A DNA stretch of 64,000 nt from Pseudomonas sp. M30-35 (GTDB lineage Bacteria; Pseudomonadota; Gammaproteobacteria; Pseudomonadales; Pseudomonadaceae): assembly GCF_002163625.1 (NCBI RefSeq), contig NZ_CP020892.1, forward strand, positions 3,720,001 to 3,784,000. Direction: 5' to 3'. Shown here piece after piece: positions 1 through 8,611 of the stretch. Numbering within the stretch: position 1 is the stretch's first letter; every line of letters starts with the position of its first letter. The notes beneath the pieces are model-generated. The model worked only from the letters and a program-made list of their open reading frames with translations, had not been told where the DNA came from and did not search any database. The position numbers were made by a program, and so were the translations under genes.

Positions 1-911
1 GGCAAATGTGTAGTCGTCAGGTACTGCAGCGCCAAGCTGCGGCGCACATCATCAAGCACTTCTTGGTAACTGGTCCCCATACTGGAGAGGTGCCGACGCA
101 GAGTTCGGCCACTGGTATGTAATGCTTTAGCAGCACTCGCCAGATCTGGAAAATCGCCAGGGCGCGCGAGCAACAAACGGCGCACACGGATTAGCAGCCC
201 ATCCTGAATATCCAAGGTTGAAAGTAGTGCTTCACATTGCTGCTCACACATCTGCACCGTAGCGGGATTAGCCAGCGCCATCGGCTTTTCCAGATACAGC
301 TTAGGTATGCTCAGGTAGAGGTACGGCTGCTCAAACTTTGCAGCCACACCAAACACCTGCTCATAGCGATCGGCATAATCAGGCTCGGCATAGGTAAAAC
401 CCACCTCAACATCACGTAACTGTTCACCCACCAGAAAGCCGGCAATGGTGAACAAGCTGGCAAACAACCCTTCTGCGGCAAACCGGTTGAGGTCGCCTAG
501 CGGCATGCTTTCACTGGCGCGCAATTCGACTCGATGCGCCAACTCAACACGCTCGAGCTCAAAGCTAATGCCGAGTACCCGATAGTACTTAAGCGCAAAC
601 TGAATCGCCTTATCGAGGTTGGCGCTTGAAAGCACCGCATAACCAAGAATGCCGTGGGTCGACACATTCAGCCTGCGGCCCAACAACAGGCCTAATGCCG
701 GCTCGTTGCTCAGGCGTAATGCGCTGAGTGCGAGCAAGTTAAAATCCACAAATGACAGTCGCCCCTGTGGGCTATCCAGCACTTGTGGGCGAACATTTGC
801 GCCCGCATAAACCTGCTCGCGGCTCACATCCAGCTCCTCCAACAACTCGAGAAGAGCCTCGGCATAGGCAACCGGCACCAGTTCTGCGTTGAAATTCAAG
901 ATCGACGTCAT
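1..911 (-). CDS. AraC-family transcriptional regulator (C-terminus cut by the window edge)
   Basis: The reading frame starts at an ATG (909-911) and runs leftwards without a stop to the window edge, giving about 303 residues. The N-terminal two thirds resemble the arabinose-binding-like (type 2) domain of OruR/ArgR-like AraC regulators. Near the visible end lies the first helix-turn-helix of the AraC DNA-binding domain, with FPDLASAAKAL followed by GRTLRRHLSSMG. It is divergent from the di-iron hydrolase gene at 1145. Two near-identical 15-base repeats in the shared intergenic region are plausible binding sites, so it probably controls that neighbour and itself (inference). The effector is unknown. 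Confidence 0.85.
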   Translation of the reverse strand, partial: MTSILNFNAELVPVAYAEALLELLEELDVSREQVYAGANVRPQVLDSPQGRLSFVDFNLLALSALRLSNEPALGLLLGRRLNVSTHGILGYAVLSSANLDKAIQFALKYYRVLGISFELERVELAHRVELRASESMPLGDLNRFAAEGLFASLFTIAGFLVGEQLRDVEVGFTYAEPDYADRYEQVFGVAAKFEQPYLYLSIPKLYLEKPMALANPATVQMCEQQCEALLSTLDIQDGLLIRVRRLLLARPGDFPDLASAAKALHTSGRTLRRHLSSMGTSYQEVLDDVRRSLALQYLTTTHL

Positions 912-928
912 CAGTTTCTTATTGTTGT

Positions 929-1058
929 TGGCCAGATATGACCATAGACCAAAAACATAACCAAAAGCATAGAGACGCAGCAAGCAGATAAAACCGACTT
1001 CGCCATTTCTGCTGATTTCTAGCTGAGATACCAGCTTATGTCGTGGCCATATATGACC
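929..1058. repeat. Pair of 15-bp direct repeats in the AraC/hydrolase intergenic region
   Basis: The sequence TGGCCAGATATGACC at 929-943 recurs as TGGCCATATATGACC at 1044-1058, with 14 of 15 bases identical and starts 115 bp apart. Each copy is also close to an inverted repeat around ATATAT. The location between a divergent AraC regulator and its probable target fits regulator binding sites. That role is inferred from position only. Confidence 0.5.
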
Positions 1059-1144
1059 TGAATATTGGCAGTTGATAACCTTTTCCAATAGACACGAGCC
1101 ACTCATAGTGGACTACCTAGAAGAACTATAAATCAGGAGTCAGC

Positions 1145-1984
1145 ATGGTCAGTACTACGCCTGCGGGATTAAAAATTCGCCCAAGACACATGGATTTCGA
1201 CTTTCCCAATCCCTTGCCTCGGCATTGGCATAGCGGCGACGCCTTCAAGAGCCATCTGTTTGACTCCATGTCAGTGTTGTTCCCTGATGGAGAGCGTTTC
1301 TTCATCGATTCGGTGCGTAAATTTCGCGACCAGATAAGTGACCCTGAACTGTCTGAGCAAATACGCGGTTTCATAGGCCAGGAAGGTCACCACAGTCGCG
1401 AGCATTTGGTTTACAGCGACCGTCTGAGGGACTTGGGCTACGATATTACGCGAATGGAAAATCGCGCGAAAAAACGCATCCAATACACGCAAAAAAAATT
1501 CTCTGCAAAGCGCCAATTAGCTGCGACCGCCGCCATGGAACACATCACCGCGATCATGGCTGATGGCCTTCTACGCAATGAACTCCAGATGCAAGGTGCG
1601 CACCCAATGATGCGCCAATTGTGGCGCTGGCATGCCTTGGAAGAAACCGAACACAAGGCGGTGGCTTTCGATGTTTATAACCAAATTTGCGGCGATAGAA
1701 AGATTCTCCATCGAGCAATGCGTATGGGTACCTTCTTTTTCATCAAGGACACATTTCTCGGATTGGCGCACATGCTTAAACAAGATGGCTTGCTGTGGAA
1801 CTGGCGGGTGTGGCGCGATGGCCTGCGCTGGATGTGGGGTAAAGAAGGTGTATTTCGACCCATGATCAAAACCTACAAAGACTTCTTCAAAGAAGATTTT
1901 CATCCATGGCAGCACAACAATATTGAGCTGCTTTATGCCGTTCGCGTTGAGTTCGACGAGACACAAGAACCCGCTGCTGCGTGA
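1145..1984 (+). CDS. Metal-dependent hydrolase of the PF10118 (ferritin-like di-iron) family
   Basis: This 279-residue soluble protein matches the family annotated as 'predicted metal-dependent hydrolase' (PF10118). It carries several carboxylate/histidine motifs expected for a ferritin-like di-iron helical bundle: GQEGHHSREH around residues 78-87, AMEHITA around 130-136, and LEETEHKA around 165-172. The ATG at 1145 follows AGGAG (1135-1139), which supports the start. The real substrate of the family is unknown. It sits opposite an AraC regulator and next to an alpha/beta hydrolase, so a role in lipid or ester metabolism is plausible but unproved. Confidence 0.85.
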   Translation: MVSTTPAGLKIRPRHMDFDFPNPLPRHWHSGDAFKSHLFDSMSVLFPDGERFFIDSVRKFRDQISDPELSEQIRGFIGQEGHHSREHLVYSDRLRDLGYDITRMENRAKKRIQYTQKKFSAKRQLAATAAMEHITAIMADGLLRNELQMQGAHPMMRQLWRWHALEETEHKAVAFDVYNQICGDRKILHRAMRMGTFFFIKDTFLGLAHMLKQDGLLWNWRVWRDGLRWMWGKEGVFRPMIKTYKDFFKEDFHPWQHNNIELLYAVRVEFDETQEPAAA

Positions 1985-2043
1985 ATTAAATCAGCGCTAG
2001 CAACACCCTTGGCTTATAACCGCTAATAATGGGTGGGACATTC

Positions 2044-3029
2044 TCATCCGTCATTAGCGGCAACGGATGGAGTGGAGAATTCGAGTGAGTCACGTGCCAG
2101 CATAAACTGCAAAGCATCGGCGGCACTTTTCCAGGGAATCTCCTCCATAGGTAGATGCCCAACGCCCGGATAGGTTTTGACTTGAATACCCGGCAAGTCA
2201 CGCTGCCATAACTGCACATGCGCAGGCGAAATCCAACGGTCGGACTCCCCCCATAACAACAAGGCAGGCACTCTAAGCCTGGCGACTGCTGCCGGAGTTT
2301 GATGCAGCTGGGTACGGTTGATCAACACCAGTTGCCGGAAAATCTGCATCATGGCCTTACGGTTTCCGGGGCGCCGGCTCAGCCGATAGTAGCGTTCAAT
2401 CACATTCGGCTTAATTCTCCGCTGATCACCGTAAACATCTTTTACACCTTGAGCGATCAGTGCTCGAGGCATCCAGATCGGCATCAATACCGTAGAGCCC
2501 GGCAACCCAGACGCGGCGATCATCCATGGCATTTTTTTCATGGTGTAGCCCGCAGGGTCGATCAACACGAGTTTCTCGACGCGTTCAGGTTGGCTCAAAG
2601 CGAAGTTCCATGCCACATATCCGCCCAGTGAATTGCCAGCAAAACTGGCCTTCGCCACGCCGAGGTGATCCATCAACAGACTTACGACTTTGAGCATCCG
2701 CTCAATCGTATAAATGCCATCCACGCTTGGCCCAGTCAAACCAAAACCGGGAAGGTCAAAGCGGATCACCCGGTAATCCTGGCTAAATTCCGGAAGCCAG
2801 TCATCCCATGTATGCAGCGATGCAACAACACCGTGAAGCATTATTACTGGTAGCTTGCGGTCACCTTCATCGCGGTAGTGCACGTTAAAACCCACCAGCT
2901 CAACAAACTCAGAGCCACTATTCGCCGGCGCATAGAGCGATTTCAGCTCATTCAGGGCCAACGCCCCCCCCCAAAAGAACTGAACAGCTTGGCCACACGC
3001 GAAAACAGTGCGGTGTCGGATACAGACAT
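2044..3029 (-). CDS. Alpha/beta hydrolase, frame split by a 9-base homopolymer near the N-terminus
   Basis: The main frame (2044-2961) encodes an alpha/beta hydrolase with an oxyanion HGVV motif, the nucleophile elbow GNSLGG, a WGESDRW acid region and a GVGHLPMEE catalytic histidine region. A natural ATG lies upstream at 3027-3029 and encodes MSVSDTALFSRVAKLFSSF. It then enters a run of nine G (C on the + strand at 2964-2972) and reads into a stop. Ten G would join this peptide exactly to the downstream frame. Without that extra base only a TTG (2959-2961) is available as a start in the main frame. The state may be phase-off, a mutation or a sequence error. Esterase/lipase-like activity is inferred. 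Confidence 0.8.
2964..2972. repeat. Homopolymer of nine C (G on the coding strand)
   Basis: Nine consecutive C lie between residues 19 and about 23 of the hydrolase reading frame. One added base restores a continuous open frame from the upstream ATG at 3029. Tracts of this length and position are typical slipped-strand sites, and are also typical sequencing errors. Confidence 0.9.
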
Positions 3030-3351
3030 TAAAAGCCCCTATTTATAGTTTTATATAAGGTTTTGACACCACCGTTGGCTGATAACAAAACGCCCCCAAA
3101 TACCCACGAGTACGCCCACAGCCTTTAGCCATAACACCACGCCGGGGGACATTGCTCTACCAAACCTAGGTACAGAGCCACAACAGCCCTAACCAAGAGT
3201 GCGACTGCGTAACTTCTACTTCGGGGTTAGAGGTAACGCTCAGGATCTTTAACGCGAGAAAGCGGCTGCAAGCACCCTGCAACCCATACTTTCATTCGGC
3301 AGACACAAGGCACTCGAAACGCTAGCGTCAAACTCGGCCAGTACATGCAGG
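3030..3351. other. Intergenic region with nested inverted repeats
   Basis: No gene is convincing here. The 10-bp inverted repeat GCACCCTGCA (3272-3281) and TGCAGGGTGC (3346-3355) has a nested pair, CAAGGCAC (3306-3313) and GTGCCTTG (3352-3359), next to the proposed start of the following gene. These could form a leader structure, but no terminator or known riboswitch was recognised. Confidence 0.5.
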
Positions 3352-4239
3352 GTGCCTTGGGTGCAGTTAACCAACAGATATCGTTCATTCAGCTTATTAG
3401 TGATCACACTCTTACTGTTGTGGATCAACGTTGCCGGAGCCACTCAACTGTTCTATTTGGGTGAAAAAATCCCGGACATACAGCGGCCTTGGAGCAGCAC
3501 CCATTACCAATCCTTGATTGCGGCCTTGCAAAAGGTAAATCAAACCCAGGCCGACGCGCTGCCAAGGCGTAGCGGAGAGTTTACGGGGCCAATCTACCAA
3601 CGCATGGTCAGTGATGAGAATCTAAAAGCACAGCTGAATATCTACCGACCATTAGTGTCGCGCCAGAACGAGGCACGAGAGTCTTTATTCCAACTCAAAG
3701 AGTTAATGCGCTTGTACTTTGACTTCAATGCTGCCAAACAGCCTTATGCTGCTGAGGCTCTTGGTTTGATGAGCTACTCACTCAATCAACAAGCGGTACT
3801 TTTTAGTCTGACTACAGAGTTCTGGATGACCCTTTCACCGGGCGAACAAAGTAACCCAGTACGCCTTAACGGGCTGGTTGAAACCAAGGATGCTGCTGCA
3901 TTGCTGACCAAAAGTTCGCTCGATTACCTAGAGCTCACTCAACAGTTTGGTCGTGAAGAATTGGTTCTATACAGCGCGGATCTGAGCAAGCAGTTACCCC
4001 GCTTATTTGTGCATCTATCCAGCGATGCCCGGCAAGGATTGTTGGAGCGAATCACCTATATTGGGCAATCTCACTCAAACCCCGCCGTACGGACTAACAT
4101 TGAGTCGCTGCGGCCTGTATTGGTAGAACTTCAGGACGATATGCAACAACAGCTAAACCTCAGCAAGCGTAAGCAAACCGAACAAAAGTCCGCGCCACAA
4201 CTGAGTTTGAAACTACCCAAGCCTGACCTACCCTTCTAA
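3352..4239 (+). CDS. Exported protein of unknown function
   Basis: The 295-residue product begins with a hydrophobic signal-like segment (SFSLLVITLLLLWINVAGA, about residues 12-30), so it is probably exported. The rest is hydrophilic and helical-looking, rich in Gln and Leu. No catalytic motif or known family was recognised. The start is a GTG with a weak ribosome site and could lie slightly downstream. It stands alone and converges with the MalT-like regulator, 21 bp away. Its place among lipid-utilisation genes is the only functional hint. Confidence 0.65.
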   Translation: MPWVQLTNRYRSFSLLVITLLLLWINVAGATQLFYLGEKIPDIQRPWSSTHYQSLIAALQKVNQTQADALPRRSGEFTGPIYQRMVSDENLKAQLNIYRPLVSRQNEARESLFQLKELMRLYFDFNAAKQPYAAEALGLMSYSLNQQAVLFSLTTEFWMTLSPGEQSNPVRLNGLVETKDAAALLTKSSLDYLELTQQFGREELVLYSADLSKQLPRLFVHLSSDARQGLLERITYIGQSHSNPAVRTNIESLRPVLVELQDDMQQQLNLSKRKQTEQKSAPQLSLKLPKPDLPF

Positions 4240-4260
4240 GCCAGCTCCAAACAGCTCGCC

Positions 4261-7008
4261 TCAGAGCAGCCCCAAACTATTAGCCCGCGCGACCGCTTGG
4301 GTTCGCCGCTCAACCCCTAGCTTGCTGTTGATATGCCGAGCATGGGTTTTAACGGTATGCAGCGAAATAAATAACCGCTCGCTGATTTCCTGGTTTGAAC
4401 AGCCCTTGGCAATCAACTCAAGTACGGCTTGCTCCCTACTACTCAAGGCATCGATGAGACTCAGACACTCGTGCGTCATTTCGGGCCGTGGATCAAGCGC
4501 CGGTAACAGCGCCAGTAACGCTTCATTTACTGGGTTACTAGTACGCGCCATAAGCTGCTCACGTAACCACTTCGGTTTATGCACCAGGAGCTCATCAAAC
4601 TGTAGCAAGCCGCCTCCTGTAGCCATCTCCAGCGCATTATTGAGGTGCTGCTGCGCCTCTTGCTCTCGGCCAGAATGGAGCACAAGTAAAGTCAACTGCA
4701 CTTCTGCAAACGAACCAATAAACTGTCCACCCGTTGTTTTTGCCCGCTGAATCAGCGCTTTTAATCGTCGCTCGGCTTCGGTGACACGCCCTTTAATCCG
4801 CTCAAGCACCGCTAAATGGAAGTCGATGTGCAACGCCAACTGTGGATGGTATTCAGGTGCTGTTGCAGCCTGTCCAACGCCATAGGTTTCATCCAACCGC
4901 TCAAGCCAAGCCTCAGCAAGCTCGACCTGACCTTGGCGTAACCACAGCTCACATTTGATTAGCGTAATCATCGCAAGATAATAAACAGCAGGCACATCCC
5001 AGATGTGCATCAGTCGTTCTGCATCACTGAGCAAGGCGAAAGCCTCGGACAAGCGCCCTTCTCGGCCTTCTTGACTGGCTAAAACGCAATAACCGATCAA
5101 CACATTAATGTCGCGACATGCACGCGACTCTTTGATACCCGCGCGCAAATGAGAAGCCGCTTGTTTAGGCTGCAAACTTAGAGAAAGTAAGGTGCCCTCA
5201 TACAGTTTGAGTCTGGCGCGAGCCGCATAAAAGCGGTGGGCCGGGACATCACGTAGCAACTCCAAACCTTGGCGCGTTTCTGCCAACGCGCGCGAAATCT
5301 CACCGCGTGCTTGCAGCACTCGAGCACGGTCGTAATAAGCGAGCGCCTCAAACAGCGGATTGGCAATACGCTGGGCAAGCTCCAATGCGTCGCGATTAAG
5401 CCCGCGTGCTCGCCATAGATCGCCTTGCACAATTGCCAGGTTCGCCAATATCGACAAGCAGGTCAGTCGCGGACCATAACGTTCGTGAGACAACCCGGCC
5501 AATGCGTCTGTACAGAACTCGATGGCTCGCGAGCTATCGCCGCGCCCCCGCGCAATCACGCCACTAATCGCTAGCCATTGCGCGACTAATTCTCGTTGCT
5601 GTTGATCAGATGGTGCAGGCAGAAAACGACTGAGCTGCGCGGCAAGCTCTTCAGCGGCGTCAAGCTGACAGGCTAAAGCCAATGCCCAGCTATACAGCAA
5701 GATCAGCCTGGAAGTACTGCTTAGCAAATGATCCGGTAGATCCATTTTCCAACGTAATAATGCCGAAACATTTTGCTCCGCCAATAACTGCTCTTCTGAA
5801 AGGCTCTGCACTAGATTGGCGGCAACGTCCGGCTGTCCTGCCTGCAGGGCCTGTTCGATTGCTTCATCAAGAAGGCCTTGAGAGCTGAACCAACGACAGG
5901 CACGTAAATGCATGTGAGCAACATTTATCTCCGAGCTTTGCAGGGGACGGGCCCGCAATAAATCGGAAAACAGGTGATGATAGCGAAACCATTTACCCTG
6001 CTCATCCAACGGGACGAGAAATACCTGGTGCGTCTGCAAGTAGTCCAAAATACTCGCGCTGTCGCGACTATCACGAATCACATCGCACAGTTCAGCGCAG
6101 AAGCGATCCATTCTCGCGGTGTCATACAAAAATGTCTGAACGTCGGCGGGCTGACGCTCAATGACCTCTTCAAGCAAGTACTCACGAATCAGTCCTTGCG
6201 CACCATGTGGCACTGCCATCACATGATGCAGGTCCGTCAATTGTCCGGCATCAGTTGCCGCCAGCAGCCACAAGCGCAGTCCGGCAATCCAGCCTTCACT
6301 GCGCACGCACAACTCAGCCAATGCTTCCGCGGGCAAACTCGCACCCTGTCGACTCAGCAACTGGCTGATTTCGTCTTGCGTCAGGCGCAGATCCTGCTCG
6401 TTTAGCTCCAACAACTGCTGAGATAAGCGCAGCCGTGCAAGATGCCAATCGGGACGCTGACGACTCGTCACCAAGAGCAGCATCCCACTTGGCAGATGAT
6501 TCAGAAGAAACTGCAGGCAGCGGTCAAGGACTGCGCCCTGAGCCAGATGATAATCATCCAGCACCAGCAACAACGGTTGGCGCGGATCCAATACACGGGT
6601 CAGGTCATCAAGGAGCGCATCCAGCCACTCTTCAAATGCAAAGGGCTGATGGCGTTGACGCATCCTCAATAACCCCAGCGCCTCATCCCCGACATTCGGG
6701 TAATGTTGTTGAAGTCCCAGCAACAGACGCTCCAGGAACTTACCCGGATCACTGTCGCGTTCGCTCAAACCCAGCCATAGGTTTTGCCAGTTACTCGGCA
6801 AATGCTCACAAAACTCAATCGCCAAAGAGCTTTTACCGAAACCGGCAGGTGCAGACACCAACACCAACCGGCCTTGCAGGCCGCGCTCTAGACGTAGACA
6901 CAGGCGTGACCGGGAAATATGCCCTTCAGGCAGCGGCGGCCTGTAAAAACGTAATTCCCCTTGGGCGGTGATGCGAGATGAGCCCGGCAGGCTAGATAAA
7001 TCGGTCAT
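4261..7008 (-). CDS. MalT/LAL-type LuxR-family transcriptional regulator
   Basis: This 915-residue protein has the architecture of MalT-like STAND regulators. A P-loop APAGFGKSS lies at residues 53-61 and a Walker B/sensor stretch LLLVLDDYHL at 146-155. A long helical TPR-like sensor region fills the middle. The C-terminus (about 850-915) is a LuxR helix-turn-helix with SSREQAVLELIAKG and HTVKTHARHINSKLG. Such proteins usually bind ATP and an inducer, oligomerise and activate transcription. The gene lies just downstream of the DUF1302-DUF1329 operon on the same strand, separated by a terminator. That makes control of the operon likely (inference). The inducer is unknown. Confidence 0.9.
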   Translation of the reverse strand: MTDLSSLPGSSRITAQGELRFYRPPLPEGHISRSRLCLRLERGLQGRLVLVSAPAGFGKSSLAIEFCEHLPSNWQNLWLGLSERDSDPGKFLERLLLGLQQHYPNVGDEALGLLRMRQRHQPFAFEEWLDALLDDLTRVLDPRQPLLLVLDDYHLAQGAVLDRCLQFLLNHLPSGMLLLVTSRQRPDWHLARLRLSQQLLELNEQDLRLTQDEISQLLSRQGASLPAEALAELCVRSEGWIAGLRLWLLAATDAGQLTDLHHVMAVPHGAQGLIREYLLEEVIERQPADVQTFLYDTARMDRFCAELCDVIRDSRDSASILDYLQTHQVFLVPLDEQGKWFRYHHLFSDLLRARPLQSSEINVAHMHLRACRWFSSQGLLDEAIEQALQAGQPDVAANLVQSLSEEQLLAEQNVSALLRWKMDLPDHLLSSTSRLILLYSWALALACQLDAAEELAAQLSRFLPAPSDQQQRELVAQWLAISGVIARGRGDSSRAIEFCTDALAGLSHERYGPRLTCLSILANLAIVQGDLWRARGLNRDALELAQRIANPLFEALAYYDRARVLQARGEISRALAETRQGLELLRDVPAHRFYAARARLKLYEGTLLSLSLQPKQAASHLRAGIKESRACRDINVLIGYCVLASQEGREGRLSEAFALLSDAERLMHIWDVPAVYYLAMITLIKCELWLRQGQVELAEAWLERLDETYGVGQAATAPEYHPQLALHIDFHLAVLERIKGRVTEAERRLKALIQRAKTTGGQFIGSFAEVQLTLLVLHSGREQEAQQHLNNALEMATGGGLLQFDELLVHKPKWLREQLMARTSNPVNEALLALLPALDPRPEMTHECLSLIDALSSREQAVLELIAKGCSNQEISERLFISLHTVKTHARHINSKLGVERRTQAVARANSLGLL

Positions 7009-7159
7009 TTGCCAGTTCTTGGATTAGTTAGGTCAGCAATCTACATGACATAGCACCAGACTAACGGCTTGATCAAGGCATTTGAAGCACTTAGGTGTAA
7101 CCACACATAAAAGCAGAATTATCTCGATTGCCATCCAATTCCGTTGCACTCAGTCCTGA

Positions 7160-7194
7160 GCAAAAAAAACCGGCACTAGGCCGGTTTTTTTTGC
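7160..7194 (-). terminator. Rho-independent terminator after the DUF1329 gene
   Basis: Perfect 15-base arms (GCAAAAAAAACCGGC and its complement) enclose a 5-base loop. The 8-base A and T runs on either side make it a bidirectional hairpin. It lies 15 bp past the DUF1329 stop codon. Confidence 0.92.
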
Positions 7195-7208
7195 AGGGCG
7201 AGATACGC

Positions 7209-8582
7209 TTAGCGTACGCCAGCCTGGCGCAGCGCCGCTGGGGTGAAATCACTCTCGGTGGCTTTGAAGTTGAAGTCGTAGGCTTGTTTCTCCTCGTTCT
7301 TCATACCCAGTGCCAAGTAACGTCCGGACAACAGGTCATAAAGGGTTTCCAGGGTGTACCAAGGCACCTGGTAGTTGTAGTAGTACTGCGAGTGAGCTTC
7401 CGCTACACGCCATAGAGTGCCACGGCCGTCGTAATGATCGATCGCTGCAGCTTGCCAGGTATCTTCATCGATAAAGAAGTCACGCTTGGCGTAGATATGA
7501 CGCTCGCCTTTTTTCAGGGTTGCGGTCACGTGCCATACGCGGTGCAGCTCGTAACGGGTCAGGTCTTGATTGATGTGGCCCGGCTTGATGATCTCGTCAT
7601 ACTTCAGCTTAGGCGAATCAAGGTCATAGCTGTTGTAAGGGATGTACTTCTCTTCCTTACCCACTAACTTCCAGTCATAACGATCTGGCGCGCCGTTATA
7701 CAAGTCGAAGTTGTCCGAAGTGCGCAGGCCATCGGCAGCGGTACCTGGACCGTCATACGACACCTGTGGAGCACGACGCACACGACGTTGACCGGCATTG
7801 TAGAGCCAAGCCAAACGCGGCTCTTTTACTTGGTTAAGGGTTTCGTGAACCAGCAGTACGTTACCTGCCAAACGCGAAGGCGCAGTTACCCGCTGTTTGA
7901 AGTAAAACAGCACGTTGCTTTCTTTGCTTGGATCGTAGTCAGTCAGCGAGTTACGAAAGGTAAACTCATCCTGGAAGTAAACCATTGAGTAAGAGCCGTT
8001 CGGCTGCGGCGTAGCTTGCGCCACGACCCGCTTAATGCTGCCTCCGCGGTAGCGAGTGATGTGGTTCCAAATAACTTCCAGGCCATCCTTGGGGATTGGG
8101 AACGGGTTGGCGGTATCGAAGTTTTCCATACCGTTGCCGCCCTCAATCAACTTGGTGTTGAGCGCATTTTTCTTGGTCGCCTCGATAATCTTGGCGGGCA
8201 CGCTTGCCGTACGATGCGTGGTGTAAACCGGCATCCTGTAGGTAGTCGGATAACGCTTGAACATCGCAATCTGACCCGGTGTCAGATTAGCTTTGTACTG
8301 ATCCATATTTTCGGCAGTGATGGTGAACAACGGCTTTTCACCGGCGAACGGGTTGGACAGAAACCCGCCAGAGTCAACCGTACCTGCGTTGGCTGGCAGG
8401 CCTCCGGTCCAAGCTGGGATAGTTCCAGCAGCGTTCCCAGCCATTTCAGCACCGAGAGGAGTCAAGCTGGTTCCCAGCTTTGCTGCTTCTTCGGCGGAAA
8501 CGGCAGCAAGTACGCTGGTTGAAATCGAACTCAAGGCAAAAACTATTGCACTCGTTTGTAACAGACTTCTTGTTGTTTTCAT
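7209..8582 (-). CDS. DUF1329 outer-membrane/periplasmic protein (LolA/LolB-like fold)
   Basis: The 457-residue protein starts with a cleavable signal peptide ending near VLAAVSAEEA. It shows family features of DUF1329: an early GAEMAGNAAGTIPAWTGG segment, then EVIWNHITRYRGG and a C-terminal YDFNFKATESDFTPAALRQ. Members are secreted beta-rich proteins related to lipoprotein-sorting folds and almost always pair with DUF1302 proteins. Here the DUF1302 gene is 29 bp upstream on the same strand, so the two form one operon. A role in binding or moving hydrophobic molecules at the outer membrane is inferred from the family context; biochemical activity is not established. Confidence 0.92.
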   Translation of the reverse strand: MKTTRSLLQTSAIVFALSSISTSVLAAVSAEEAAKLGTSLTPLGAEMAGNAAGTIPAWTGGLPANAGTVDSGGFLSNPFAGEKPLFTITAENMDQYKANLTPGQIAMFKRYPTTYRMPVYTTHRTASVPAKIIEATKKNALNTKLIEGGNGMENFDTANPFPIPKDGLEVIWNHITRYRGGSIKRVVAQATPQPNGSYSMVYFQDEFTFRNSLTDYDPSKESNVLFYFKQRVTAPSRLAGNVLLVHETLNQVKEPRLAWLYNAGQRRVRRAPQVSYDGPGTAADGLRTSDNFDLYNGAPDRYDWKLVGKEEKYIPYNSYDLDSPKLKYDEIIKPGHINQDLTRYELHRVWHVTATLKKGERHIYAKRDFFIDEDTWQAAAIDHYDGRGTLWRVAEAHSQYYYNYQVPWYTLETLYDLLSGRYLALGMKNEEKQAYDFNFKATESDFTPAALRQAGVR

Positions 8583-8611
8583 AAATACAGCCTTCCTTTA
8601 AATCGGGTGCC

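Noticed and set aside
5974..6405. 143-codon plus-strand frame inside the MalT-like regulator
   Set aside because: Shadow frame of the large regulator; no family and no separate promoter.
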